Shown in pieces: positions 23,582 through 32,376 of a DNA stretch of 64,000 nt. Each line of letters starts with the position of its first letter. The first letter of the stretch is position 1. The notes under the pieces were generated by a model. The model saw only the letters and a list, made by a program, of their open reading frames with translations. It did no database searches and had not been told where the DNA came from. The stretch is from Streptomyces sp. CB03234. GTDB lineage: Bacteria > Actinomycetota > Actinomycetes > Streptomycetales > Streptomycetaceae. The position numbers and the translations under genes were made by a program. The stretch spans positions 762,398 through 826,397 of the forward strand of contig NZ_LIYH01000005.1 of NCBI RefSeq assembly GCF_001905885.1, given 5' to 3'.

Positions 23582-26500
23582 ATGACGCGAGCCGAGCAGC
23601 CAACGGTCTTGAGCCCCACCTCAGACTCCGACGCCGCACTTGCCGCAGACTCCCGCGAGCGCGCCGTACGGGCCCTGTTGCGCACCCCGCCGCTGAGGCG
23701 GTTGTGGAGCGCGCAGCTCGTCGGCGGGATCGGTGACGCCCTCGCCGTGCTCGTCCTGGTGCTGCTGGCCCTGCAGGCGGCGGTCGTCGAAGGAGCCTTC
23801 GGAGGCGGGTACCGAGGCGCGGCCTTCGCGGTCGCCGCGGTGTTCGGGGCGAGAGTGCTGTCCACCCTCCTCTTCGGCGCGGTCCTGCTCGGCCCGCTGA
23901 CGACCCTCACCGCCCCCAAGGGCCCGCTCGACCGGCGCTGGACCATGGTCGGCGCCGACGGCGTACGGGTCGTACTGCTGGTCATCGCGCCGCTGTGGAT
24001 CGACTGGACGCCCGACCACGCCCTGGCGTTCCTCCTGGGCACCGTCTTCCTGGCCGGGGTCGCCGAGCGGTTCTGGACCGTCGCCAAGGAGGGCGCCGCC
24101 CCCGCACTGCTGCCCGCCCCGCCCCCGGAGGGGGCCGCCGTGAGGCCGCTGCCGGACCACATGGACGCGCTGCGGCGACTGTCGCTGCGTACGAGCTTCG
24201 CCGCCGTACCGGGCGCCGCCGCCGCGCTCCTCGTCGCCACGCTCGTCGGCAATGTGCTCGCGACGGGCATCGACTGGTTCTCCACCCACCAGGCGGCCCT
24301 CGGTTCGTACGTCGCGGCCGGACTGTTCGCCGCGTCCGTCTCCGTCCTGTACTTCCTGGAACTGCCCGACGCCCAGACCCCGCGCCCCCGCTCCCCGCTG
24401 GAGGGCCTGCGCCGCCCGTCGACCGGGAACGGCGTCGACAAGGGGCGTACGGGAGCCATACCGCTGCTCGTGCTCGCCTGCGCCGCCGTCGCCGGAGCCG
24501 TCGCGTCCGCCACCGCCGTCGCCGTCCTGCACGCCAGGGACCTGGGCGGCGGCCCCGTCGCCTTCGCGCTCCTGGTGCTCGCGCTGATCGGGGGCACCGG
24601 CCTGGGCATCCGCCGCGCCCCCTCCGTACTGCCCGCCCTCTCCCGCCGCCGCCTGCTGGCCCTGGCGACCGCCGTCACGGGCGTCGCGCTGCTCGCCCTC
24701 GGCCTGGTGCCCGACACGGCGACCGTGCTGTTCATCGCGCTCGGCGCGGGCTTCGCGGCCGGCGTCGCCGCCAACACCGGGCACACCCTGCTCGACCAGG
24801 AGGCGGAGGAGTTCCGGCGGCCGAGGCTGACCGAGCACCTGCACGCCGTCGTACGGGTCACCATCGCGCTCGGCGCGCTCGCCGCCCCGCTGCTGGCGGC
24901 CGCGATCGGCCCGCACCGGCTCGCCGGCGGCGACTTCGTCTTCGCGCACGGCGGCGCCGCCTTCACGCTGATGCTGGCCGGCGCCCTGCTGCTGCCCGTC
25001 GCGGCGCTGGTGCTGGCCAGGACCGACGACCGTTCCGGGGTGCCGCTGCGCCGCGACCTGCGGGACGCGCTGCGCGGGGCGGACCCGGCGCAGGCCCCGT
25101 CGAAGACCGGTTTCTTCATCGCCCTGGAGGGCGGCGACGGCGCGGGCAAGTCCACGCAGGTCGAGGCGCTCGCCGAGTGGATCAGGGCCAAGGGCCACGA
25201 GGTGGTCGTCACCCGTGAGCCGGGCGCGACGCCGATCGGCAAGCGGCTGCGCTCGATCCTCCTCGACGTGTCGAGCGCCGGACTGTCCAACCGCGCGGAG
25301 GCGCTGCTGTACGCCGCCGACCGCGCCGAGCACGTCGACTCGCTGGTCCGCCCGGCCCTGGAGCGGGGCGCGATCGTCATCTCCGACCGGTACATCGACT
25401 CGTCCGTGGCCTACCAGGGTGCCGGCCGCGACCTGTCGCCGACCGAGATCGCCCGCATCTCGCGCTGGGCGACCGGCGGCCTCGTACCGCACCTCACCGT
25501 CCTGCTGGACGTCTCGCCGGAGACCGCGCGGGAGCGGTTCACCGAGGCGCCGGACCGGCTGGAGTCCGAGCCGGCGGAGTTCCACCGGCGCGTACGGAAC
25601 GGATTCCTCGCCCTCGCGGCGGCCGACCCCGGGCGGTACCTGGTGGTGGACGCGGGCCAGGAGCCGGAGACGGTCACCACCGTCGTACGCCACCGCCTCG
25701 ACCAGATGCTGCCGCTCTCCGAGGCCGAGGTGAAGGCCATGGAGGAGGCGCGCAAGCGGGCCGAGGAGGAGGCCCGGCGCAAGGCCGAGGAAGAGGCGGC
25801 GCGCAAGGCCGAGGAGGAGCGCCTGGAGCGTGAGCGCCAGGAACAGCTCGCCAAGCTGCGCGCCGAGGAGGAGGAGCGCAAGCGCCGCGAGGAGGAAGAG
25901 GCGCGCCAGCGCGAGGCCGAGCGGCAGGCCGAGGAGGCCAGGCGGCGGGCGGAGGAGGCGCGCCGGCTCGCCGAGGAGGAGCGGCGGCGCCGTGAGGCCG
26001 AGGAGAAGGCCCGCCGCGAGGAGCAGGAGCGGCTGCGCCAGCTCAAGGAGGAGCAGGAGCGGCTGCGGGCCGAGGCCGAGGCGCGGCGCCTGGAGAAGCA
26101 GCGCAAGGCCGAGGAGGCCCTGCTGCGCGCCGAGGAGGCACGGCGGCTCGCGGAGGCGGCGGCAGCGGCGTCGGCGGCCGCGTCCGCAACGGAGACCACG
26201 GTGCCGACGCCGGTCGTGAACCCGGACCAGGAGACCCAGGAGGTCCCGGCGCCGCGCGTCAGCATGCGCAAGGACGACGACGAGACGGCCCTCCTCCCGC
26301 CCGTGCGTGAGGAATCCCCGGCGCCCGCGGCCGACGAGACCGCCGTGCTGCCTCAGGTACGAGACGTGCGGGACGTGCGTGACGCCGGGCGGGCCGACGA
26401 CGAGACGACCGTCCTGCGACCGGTACGCGACACCGGCCCTGCCGGCCCCGCCGCCCCCGCCGCCCCCTCCGACGCCGAGGAGACGGCCGTCCTGCCGCCC

Positions 26501-26764
26501 GTACGGGACGGGGGGCCCGCCGACCGCGTGCCGCCGGGGTTCTTCCGGGACGAGGTCCGGGATGGGGCCCGGGACGAGGAGCCCGGCCGGCCGGGCGCCG
26601 AGCGGACCCGGGAGCTGCCGCAGGTCGACGAGCAGGGCAGGCCGCGGCGCCGCTCGGACTGGGCGGAGGAGACCCCGCTGGACGACCTGCCGACGCTCGC
26701 GGACGAACTGCTCGGCCCGCACGACGAGGACGAGGACTACGGGCGCGGAGGCGGCCGCCGCTGA
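23582..26764 (+). CDS. tmk: Membrane protein - thymidylate kinase - coiled-coil fusion
   Basis: This 1060-residue protein has four parts. Residues 1-480 are an MFS-like set of about 12 membrane helices. Residues 508-716 are a complete thymidylate kinase (ALEGGDGAGKST, VTREPGATPIG, SDRYIDSSVAYQG), which makes dTDP for DNA synthesis. Residues 720-870 are a long, highly charged Glu/Arg/Ala coiled coil. Residues 900-1000 contain four repeats of the type DETAVLPPVR. The same fusion is known at this place in S. coelicolor (SCO3542). It would tether dTMP kinase to the membrane. ATG 23582 is well placed, and holB follows in the same direction. Confidence 0.9.
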   Translation: MTRAEQPTVLSPTSDSDAALAADSRERAVRALLRTPPLRRLWSAQLVGGIGDALAVLVLVLLALQAAVVEGAFGGGYRGAAFAVAAVFGARVLSTLLFGAVLLGPLTTLTAPKGPLDRRWTMVGADGVRVVLLVIAPLWIDWTPDHALAFLLGTVFLAGVAERFWTVAKEGAAPALLPAPPPEGAAVRPLPDHMDALRRLSLRTSFAAVPGAAAALLVATLVGNVLATGIDWFSTHQAALGSYVAAGLFAASVSVLYFLELPDAQTPRPRSPLEGLRRPSTGNGVDKGRTGAIPLLVLACAAVAGAVASATAVAVLHARDLGGGPVAFALLVLALIGGTGLGIRRAPSVLPALSRRRLLALATAVTGVALLALGLVPDTATVLFIALGAGFAAGVAANTGHTLLDQEAEEFRRPRLTEHLHAVVRVTIALGALAAPLLAAAIGPHRLAGGDFVFAHGGAAFTLMLAGALLLPVAALVLARTDDRSGVPLRRDLRDALRGADPAQAPSKTGFFIALEGGDGAGKSTQVEALAEWIRAKGHEVVVTREPGATPIGKRLRSILLDVSSAGLSNRAEALLYAADRAEHVDSLVRPALERGAIVISDRYIDSSVAYQGAGRDLSPTEIARISRWATGGLVPHLTVLLDVSPETARERFTEAPDRLESEPAEFHRRVRNGFLALAAADPGRYLVVDAGQEPETVTTVVRHRLDQMLPLSEAEVKAMEEARKRAEEEARRKAEEEAARKAEEERLERERQEQLAKLRAEEEERKRREEEEARQREAERQAEEARRRAEEARRLAEEERRRREAEEKARREEQERLRQLKEEQERLRAEAEARRLEKQRKAEEALLRAEEARRLAEAAAAASAAASATETTVPTPVVNPDQETQEVPAPRVSMRKDDDETALLPPVREESPAPAADETAVLPQVRDVRDVRDAGRADDETTVLRPVRDTGPAGPAAPAAPSDAEETAVLPPVRDGGPADRVPPGFFRDEVRDGARDEEPGRPGAERTRELPQVDEQGRPRRRSDWAEETPLDDLPTLADELLGPHDEDEDYGRGGGRR

Positions 26765-26868
26765 CGGGCGACGGAGCCGCGGGCCGGCGTCCGTTGTCAG
26801 ACCCCTGCCCCACAATGGAACCCACGTCGGGAAGCCGGACCGACACGCACGCAGGAAGGTGGTGACCC

Positions 26869-28074
26869 ATGCCCGTATGGGACGACCTGGTCGGCCAGGA
26901 CCGGGTGCGGGAGCAGCTGGGCGCCGCCGCCCGCGACGCCGACGCGCTGGTCACCGCCGACGCGAGCGGCACCGCACCGCCCGACGCGTCGAAGATGACG
27001 CACGCGTGGCTGTTCACCGGCCCGCCGGGCTCCGGGCGCACCACCGCCGCCCGCGCCTTCGCGGCCGCCCTCCAGTGCGTCAGCCCCGACCGGGCGCTGG
27101 GCGGCGAACCGGGCTGCGGGTTCTGCGACGGGTGCCACACCGCGCTGATCGGCACCCACGCCGACGTGTCCACGGTCGCCGCCGTGGGCACCCAGATCTT
27201 GGTCGACGACATGCGCGACACGGTCCGCAAGTCGTTCACGTCACCCGCGAACGGCCGCTGGCAGGTCATCCTCGTCGAGGACGCCGAGCGCCTCAACGAG
27301 AAGTCCGCCAACGCCGTCCTGAAGGCGGTGGAGGAGCCCGCTCCCCGCACGGTGTGGATGCTGTGCGCGCCGTCCATCGAGGACGTCCTGCCCACCATCC
27401 GCTCCCGCTGCCGCCACCTCACGCTGCGTACGCCGCCGGTCGAGGCCGTCGCGGACGTCCTGATCCGGCGCGACGGCATCGAGCCGGAGGCCGCGTACGC
27501 CGCCGCCCGCGCCACCCAGGGCCACATCGACCACGCGCGCCGCCTCGCCACCGACGAGCGCGCCCGGGCCCGCCGGGCCACGGTCCTCAAGCTGCCGCTG
27601 CGGGTGGAGGACATCGGTGGTTGCCTCAAGGCGGCGCAGGAGCTGATCGACGCGGCGGCCGAGGACGCCAAGGAGGTCGCCGAGGGCACCGACGTCAAGG
27701 AGACCGAGGAGCTGAAGGCCGCCCTGGGCGGTACCCCCGGTGGCAGGATGCCGCGCGGCACGGCGGGCGCCATGAAGGAGCTGGAGGACAAGCAGAAGCG
27801 CCGCAGGACCCGCACGCAGCGCGACAGTCTGGACCTGGCCCTCGGGGAGCTGACGAGCTTCTACCGCGACGTCCTGGCGCTCCAGCTCGGCGCGGGCACG
27901 GCCCTGGCCAATGAAGACGTGCGTGAGGCGCTGGACCGGACGGCCCGCGAGTCGACACCGGAGCGGACCCTGCGCCGGATCGAGGCGGTCCTCGCCTGCC
28001 GCGAGGCCATGGACCGCAATGTGGCGCCGTTGCTCGCGGTGGAGGCCATGACCATGGCGCTGCGCGCGGGGTAA
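26869..28074 (+). CDS. holB: DNA polymerase III delta' subunit
   Basis: The 401-residue clamp-loader subunit reads MPVWDDLVGQDRVREQL. The P-loop GPPGSGRTT carries Arg in place of Lys, and the zinc-site cysteines are in ALQCVSP, GCGFCDGCH. The sensor region is PTIRSRCRH (SRC motif). It loads the sliding clamp at replication forks. A charged KEVAEGTDVKETEEL insert near residue 270 is common in Streptomyces. ATG 26869 follows GGAAGGTGG. Clustering with tmk and topA is conserved. Confidence 0.92.
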   Translation: MPVWDDLVGQDRVREQLGAAARDADALVTADASGTAPPDASKMTHAWLFTGPPGSGRTTAARAFAAALQCVSPDRALGGEPGCGFCDGCHTALIGTHADVSTVAAVGTQILVDDMRDTVRKSFTSPANGRWQVILVEDAERLNEKSANAVLKAVEEPAPRTVWMLCAPSIEDVLPTIRSRCRHLTLRTPPVEAVADVLIRRDGIEPEAAYAAARATQGHIDHARRLATDERARARRATVLKLPLRVEDIGGCLKAAQELIDAAAEDAKEVAEGTDVKETEELKAALGGTPGGRMPRGTAGAMKELEDKQKRRRTRTQRDSLDLALGELTSFYRDVLALQLGAGTALANEDVREALDRTARESTPERTLRRIEAVLACREAMDRNVAPLLAVEAMTMALRAG

Positions 28075-28127
28075 TCCGTACGGGTAGTCGCGACCACAAG
28101 CGGTGAACGTCCGGATACGCTCCGGTC

Positions 28128-29666
28128 ATGGACTCCCGCCGCCTCCTCCGCACGTCCGCCGTCGCCCTCTCGCTCCTCGGCCTGCTCATGGCCGGTTGCA
28201 CGGACGGGGGTTCGACCCCGGCCGCCTCCGCCCCGGCCTCGGCCTCGGTCGCCTCGACCGAGGAGCTCAGGGCGTACTACGGCCAACGGCTGACCTGGCG
28301 CGCATGCGGCGCCCCCGGTTTCGAGTGCGCCACCATGAAGGCCCCGCTCGACTACGCCAAGCCGCGCGGCGAGCAGATCAAGCTGGCCGTGTCCCGGTTC
28401 AAGGCCACCGGCCCCGGCAAGCGCCTCGGCTCGCTCCTGGTCAACCCGGGCGGCCCGGGTGGCTCGGCCGTCGGCTACCTCCAGGGGTACGCGGGCCTCG
28501 GCTACCCCGCCCCCGTCCGCGCCCGCTACGACATCGTCGCGGTCGACCCGCGCGGGGTGGCCCGCAGCGAGCCCGTCCGGTGCCTCGACGGCCGGCAGAT
28601 GGACGCGTACACGCAGGTCGACCAGACCCCCGACGACCGTGACGAGATCGCCCGCCTCGCCGCCTCCTTCAAGAACTTCGCGGCCGGCTGCCAGAAGCTC
28701 TCCGGCCGGATCCTGCCCCACGTATCCACGGTCGAGTCGGCCCGCGACATGGACATCCTCCGCGAAGTGCTGGGCGACAGGCGGCTCACCTATGTGGGCG
28801 CCTCGTACGGCACGTTCCTCGGGGCGACGTACGCCGAACTCTTCCCCACCCGCGCCGGCCGGCTCGTCCTGGACGGGGCCATGGACCCGTCCCTGCCGAC
28901 CGCCGAGCTGAACCGCGACCAGACGGCCGGCTTCGAGACGGCCTTCCGGTCCTTCGCCGCCGACTGCGTCAAGAAGACCGACTGCCCGCTGGGCACCGAG
29001 TCGCCCACCCACGCCGCCGCCCGCCTCAAGGCGTTCTTCGCCCAGCTCGACGCCGAGCCCGTCCCGACCGGCGAGAGCCGCCGACTCGGTGAGGCCCTGG
29101 CCACCACGGGCGTGATCGCCGCCATGTACGACGAGTCCGCGTGGCCGCAGCTGCGCGAGGCTCTGACCCGGGCCATGGGCGGCGAGGGGTCCGCCCTGCT
29201 GGCCCTGGCCGACAGCTACTACGAGCGCGAGGAGGACGGCACGTACTCGAACCTGATGTACGCCAACGCCGCCGTGAACTGCCTCGACCAGCCGCCCGCC
29301 TTCACCGGCCCCGACCAGGTCGCCGCCGCCGTCCCGTCGTTCGAGAAGGCCTCCCCGGTCTTCGGCGCGGGCCTGGCCTGGGCCTCCCTGAACTGCGCGT
29401 ACTGGCCCACCAAGGCCACCGGCACCGCCCACCGCATCCACGCCGACGGCGCCCCGCCCATCCTCGTCGTCGGCACCACCCGCGACCCGGCGACCCCCTA
29501 CAAGTGGGCCGAGTCCCTCGCCGCCCAGCTCTCCTCCGGCAGGCTCCTGACCTACGAGGGCGACGGCCACACGGCGTACGGGCGCGGCAGCGACTGCATC
29601 GACACCGCGATCAACACCTTCCTCCTCGACGGCACGGTCCCCCCGTCCGGCAAGCGCTGCCGCTGA
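28128..29666 (+). CDS. Secreted tripeptidyl aminopeptidase-like alpha/beta hydrolase
   Basis: The 512-residue protein has a lipoprotein signal (GLLMAGC, Cys near residue 24). An alpha/beta hydrolase core follows with oxyanion region LLVNPGGPGGSAVG, nucleophile GASYGTFLG, acid in GTTRDPATPY and His in YEGDGHTAYG. The arrangement and the C-terminal TAP-like domain place it with Streptomyces mycelium-associated peptidases (SlpD/SlpE, Tap), which release tripeptides or amino acids outside the cell. ATG 28128 is preceded by weak Shine-Dalgarno sequence only. Confidence 0.9.
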   Translation: MDSRRLLRTSAVALSLLGLLMAGCTDGGSTPAASAPASASVASTEELRAYYGQRLTWRACGAPGFECATMKAPLDYAKPRGEQIKLAVSRFKATGPGKRLGSLLVNPGGPGGSAVGYLQGYAGLGYPAPVRARYDIVAVDPRGVARSEPVRCLDGRQMDAYTQVDQTPDDRDEIARLAASFKNFAAGCQKLSGRILPHVSTVESARDMDILREVLGDRRLTYVGASYGTFLGATYAELFPTRAGRLVLDGAMDPSLPTAELNRDQTAGFETAFRSFAADCVKKTDCPLGTESPTHAAARLKAFFAQLDAEPVPTGESRRLGEALATTGVIAAMYDESAWPQLREALTRAMGGEGSALLALADSYYEREEDGTYSNLMYANAAVNCLDQPPAFTGPDQVAAAVPSFEKASPVFGAGLAWASLNCAYWPTKATGTAHRIHADGAPPILVVGTTRDPATPYKWAESLAAQLSSGRLLTYEGDGHTAYGRGSDCIDTAINTFLLDGTVPPSGKRCR

Positions 29667-29718
29667 GCCGCCGCTGAGCCGCCACCGACTCGTGTGCGAG
29701 GCACCCCCTGGACCTGTG

Positions 29719-29724
29719 TAGACT
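29719..29724 (+). promoter_or_regulatory. -10 box of the tRNA-Thr gene
   Basis: TAGACT lies 39 bases before the tRNA, fitting the Streptomyces TANNNT pattern. No clean -35 was recognised. Confidence 0.5.
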
Positions 29725-29763
29725 TGTCCCCGCTGCTGCACCCGACAGGGGATCGCACGGCAT

Positions 29764-29837
29764 GCCGCCTTAGCTCAGTTGGCCAGAGCAACGCACTCGT
29801 AATGCGTAGGTCTCGGGTTCGAATCCCGAAGGCGGCT
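29764..29837 (+). tRNA. tRNA-Thr (anticodon CGT)
   Basis: The 74-base gene has a seven-pair acceptor stem (GCCGCCT / AGGCGGC), D-loop TAGCTCAGTTGGC, anticodon loop CTCGTAA with anticodon CGT reading ACG, and the T-loop GGTTCGAATCC. CCA is not encoded. A strong terminator follows directly. No integrase or repeated 3' end was seen nearby, so it shows no sign of use as an attachment site. Confidence 0.96.
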
Positions 29838-29843
29838 CAGCTG

Positions 29844-29879
29844 AAGCCCAGCTCAGACTCAGTCTGAGCTGGGCTTTTT
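29844..29879 (+). terminator. Intrinsic terminator of tRNA-Thr
   Basis: A 14-bp perfect stem (AAGCCCAGCTCAGA / TCTGAGCTGGGCTT) with loop CTCAG is followed by T-rich sequence. Confidence 0.92.
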
Positions 29880-29957
29880 CGCTCGGCGGATACGCCGACG
29901 GCGTCGGGCGGCCGACCTCGGGCGCGGGATTGACGCTGCCTGGGGTGCCGGCCCGCT

Positions 29958-30260
29958 CTACAGCACGTCCGCGGCGTGCAGCGCCGCGGACGCCGGGATG
30001 ACAAGGGCGCAAGCGAGCCACCGGGAGAGCAGGCGGTGGCCGAGCAGCAGGCGGAAACCGGCGATGGCGACGGCCCCCCACGTCAGTGACATCAACAGGG
30101 AGGGAACGGCGTCCTGGATCCGTTCCACGGTCGTCCGCTCGCCCAGCCCCCACCCGGCGAAACTTCCCGCGACTACGGACGCGATCAGGAAGAAGGCCAG
30201 AAAGGCCAGTCCCAGCGCCCGGCGAATGATGCGTATGCCGACCGTGGGCTCGGTGTCCAT
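29958..30260 (-). CDS. Small membrane protein of unknown function
   Basis: The 100-residue protein starts MDTEPTVGIRIIRRALG and has three likely helices (about residues 14-38, 50-68 and 75-95). No family is recognised. ATG 30260 follows AGGAAAG; longer in-frame starts lack conserved-looking sequence. It is alone on its strand between the tRNA and the VKOR gene. It could be a spurious reading frame, but the clear alternation of hydrophobic helices and basic loops argues for a real gene. Confidence 0.55.
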   Translation of the reverse strand: MDTEPTVGIRIIRRALGLAFLAFFLIASVVAGSFAGWGLGERTTVERIQDAVPSLLMSLTWGAVAIAGFRLLLGHRLLSRWLACALVIPASAALHAADVL

Positions 30261-30522
30261 GCCATCTTTCCTGTCCGGCTCAATCGGCATGCTTCTCAGC
30301 GGGTGTACTGGTGGCACAGCGCGTAATCGAAGACCGGCTTCAGGCGAGAGGTCCCGTCGGAGCGCCGGCCGTCACGGTGGAACTGGTGATTCGGCATCTT
30401 GTCATGGGTGCCGGCGGGCACCAGATGTACGCCGGCACCGGCCGGTCCAACCGCCCGTCTTCGCGGCCTCGGCCCAGGTCTCGGCCCTGGCGGGCGATCG
30501 CGAGGACAGGCAAGCCGTCACA

Positions 30523-31167
30523 TCAGCTGGTCCAGAAGTCCCACCAGCGGGTCAGGATCAGCATCCCGATGATCCCGATGTGCAGCACGGGCAGCACCCA
30601 GGTGAACTCACCGAAGAAGCCGCGCACCGCGACCGGGGCGGGCAGCAGGCGCTTGCGTACGGTGTGCGAGGTCACGTACCAGAACATGACGATCGTCGCG
30701 ACCCACGCCGAACAGCACCACAGGCACAGCGAGTTGATCGTGTAGAGCGACTGGTGCATCAGCCAGGTGCAGAATCCGACCCCGAACAGCGTCCCGGCGT
30801 TCAGCCCGAGCCAGTACCAGCGCCGCAGCCGCGCCCCCGACAGCAGCGCCGCGCCGATCGCGATCACCATGCCGTACGTCACCAGCCCCAGCATCGGGTT
30901 GGGGAACCCGAACACCGACGCCTGCTCGCTCTTCATGATGTTGCCGCAGGAGACGACCGGGTTCAGGCTGCAGCCCGGAGTGAAGTTCGGGTCCTCCAGC
31001 AGCCTGAACTTGTCGAGCGTGATCACCCATGCCGCCAGCAGCCCCACCGCACCGGTGGCCACCAGCATCCACGCGAACGCCCGGCCCGCGCCGACCGTCG
31101 TGTCCCGCTCCTCGGCAACCTCGTCCCGGGCGAGGGGCGCCTCGCCCTCCACGCGCGTCATCGTCAT
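30523..31167 (-). CDS. Vitamin K epoxide reductase (VKOR) family protein
   Basis: The 214-residue membrane protein has five helices and the family cysteines: the loop pair in CSLNPVVSC and the active-site CxxC in SLCLWCC, with an extra Cys following. Bacterial VKOR reoxidises a DsbA-like partner with quinone and so drives disulfide formation outside the cell. The chaplins, rodlins and other exported proteins nearby contain cysteine pairs, which gives a possible context, but this is inference. The N-terminus is acidic and cytoplasmic. ATG 31167 was kept; a later start at ATG 31161 is possible. Confidence 0.9.
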   Translation of the reverse strand: MTMTRVEGEAPLARDEVAEERDTTVGAGRAFAWMLVATGAVGLLAAWVITLDKFRLLEDPNFTPGCSLNPVVSCGNIMKSEQASVFGFPNPMLGLVTYGMVIAIGAALLSGARLRRWYWLGLNAGTLFGVGFCTWLMHQSLYTINSLCLWCCSAWVATIVMFWYVTSHTVRKRLLPAPVAVRGFFGEFTWVLPVLHIGIIGMLILTRWWDFWTS

Positions 31168-31295
31168 GGCGGCGACGCTACACGCCGAATCCTTTCGTCG
31201 CAGTTTTCCCCGTTTTCTTCCACCGAAACGAGGGAAGGGTCCCGGCGGTAGGGGTCAACACACCATCCGCCGGGGCCCCTTCGAGCTGACAGTCG

Positions 31296-31805
31296 TCAGG
31301 TACGCACCCTGCGCACGGGCAGCAGGCAGTGGGCGCTCTTCGCCACCAGGTCGTCGTCGCCGAGGAACGCCAGCAACTCCTCCTCGCTGACCGACTTTCC
31401 CTGCACGGCTTCCGGCCACGGAAGCAGCGCGCAGATCAGGTAGGCCGTGCCGCTCTCGTGGGCGGCCTTCTCCCACTCCGGCTGCACCGGGCACTGCACC
31501 TTCATGAAGGGCAGATTGAGGACGGCCTGTTCGGCCTCCACCAGCAGCGTGATCGGGATCCGGGTCTCGCGGGACAGGTCCGTCACCTTGTCACCGATCG
31601 ACAGGCCGGTCTCCTCCAGCTTGGAACGCAGCGCGTCCGCCCCGGCCTCGGGACCGTCACGGCCGTCCCCGAGGGAGTACACCATCAGGAACGGCGTAAC
31701 GGGTGAGTCGGCGTCGGACTCGGGCTTGCTGGCCCAGGCGATCACGGCGAGGGTGCCCAGAAGGGATTCCTGCCGGCCCGGCGTCACGGCGGTGGAAGAA
31801 GTCAT
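31296..31805 (-). CDS. DUF5949-like cytoplasmic protein
   Basis: The 169-residue soluble protein starts MTSSTAVTPGRQESLLGTL. It resembles the Streptomyces-restricted family I know as DUF5949; that assignment is from memory of its shape and is not certain. Segments such as PFLMVYSLGDG and GTAYLICALLPWPEA suggest a compact alpha/beta fold. No catalytic motif is seen. It is divergent from the tyrosinase operon with 178 bases between. A longer frame upstream (to 32168) is antisense to melC1 and rejected. Confidence 0.65.
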   Translation of the reverse strand: MTSSTAVTPGRQESLLGTLAVIAWASKPESDADSPVTPFLMVYSLGDGRDGPEAGADALRSKLEETGLSIGDKVTDLSRETRIPITLLVEAEQAVLNLPFMKVQCPVQPEWEKAAHESGTAYLICALLPWPEAVQGKSVSEEELLAFLGDDDLVAKSAHCLLPVRRVRT

Positions 31806-31918
31806 GCTGCCGGATGGTAGTGGTGCCTTCCGGCGCGTCCGGGTGCGTTTCCACCCGTTCGGCCGATACGCGGGCCTCTGATTCACCTGGCCGGGTAAGG
31901 GATGCGGTGACGTCCTTG

Positions 31919-31946
31919 CGGAACGGTTCGCGAGCGGGGTCGTTGT
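31919..31946 (+). promoter_or_regulatory. BldN-type promoter candidate for melC
   Basis: CGGAAC, 16 bases, then CGTTGT. This is one mismatch from the BldN pattern CGTAAC-N16-CGTTG and lies 38 bases before melC1. It is weaker than the chaplin sites. Confidence 0.4.
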
Positions 31947-31983
31947 GCCCGGTGGGAGCCATGACGAGCAGGGAGCCCGATCG

Positions 31984-32376
31984 ATGATCGCCAGACCGCC
32001 GCTGCCCCGCCTCCTGCCGCGCCGCCGCGCCGTTCTGCGGGCGCTGTTCACGCTGACCGTCACCGCGTTCACCGGCGGGTCGCTCGCCCATGTCGCCACC
32101 ACGCCAAGCGCCGGGGCGGCGCGGCGATCCACGGGGGAGTCCGACGAGATGTACCGGGGCCGGCACATCCAGGTACGCCCGGTGGCCGGGAGCCGGTTCG
32201 ACGTACGGGTCGACGGCCGGCCCCTGCATCTGATGCGGTGCGCCGACGGCGGCTACCTCACCCTCGTCGACCACTACCAGTCGTACCCCACACCCCTCGC
32301 GGCCGCCCGCGCCGCCGTGGACGAGCTGGGCTCCGCCCAACTGGCCCCAGGAGCACACCATGGCGTACGTACGTAA
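31984..32376 (+). CDS. melC1: Tyrosinase copper chaperone MelC1
   Basis: The 130-residue protein has a twin-arginine-like signal (LPRRRAVLRALFTLTVTAFTGG). The MelC1 domain follows (EMYRGRHIQVR, DGRPLHLMRCADGGYLTLVDHYQSY), including His and Met residues used to pass copper. It carries the apo-tyrosinase through the Tat pathway and loads its two copper ions. ATG 31984 has an AGGGAG site. The end overlaps melC2 by 17 bases, so the pair is coupled. Confidence 0.93.
   Translation: MIARPPLPRLLPRRRAVLRALFTLTVTAFTGGSLAHVATTPSAGAARRSTGESDEMYRGRHIQVRPVAGSRFDVRVDGRPLHLMRCADGGYLTLVDHYQSYPTPLAAARAAVDELGSAQLAPGAHHGVRT

Noticed and set aside
23621..26815. A 1064-codon minus-strand frame over the thymidylate kinase fusion
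   Set aside because: It mirrors the coding strand, and the leucine-rich runs are the antisense of the Glu/Arg coiled coil.
29764..29880. tRNA-Thr as an integration site
   Set aside because: No integrase, no repeated tRNA 3' end and no mobile-element genes follow. The next region looks accessory but without element boundaries.
31806..32168. N-terminal extension of the DUF5949-like gene
   Set aside because: The extension is antisense to the melC promoter and melC1. The conserved-looking protein starts at ATG 31805.
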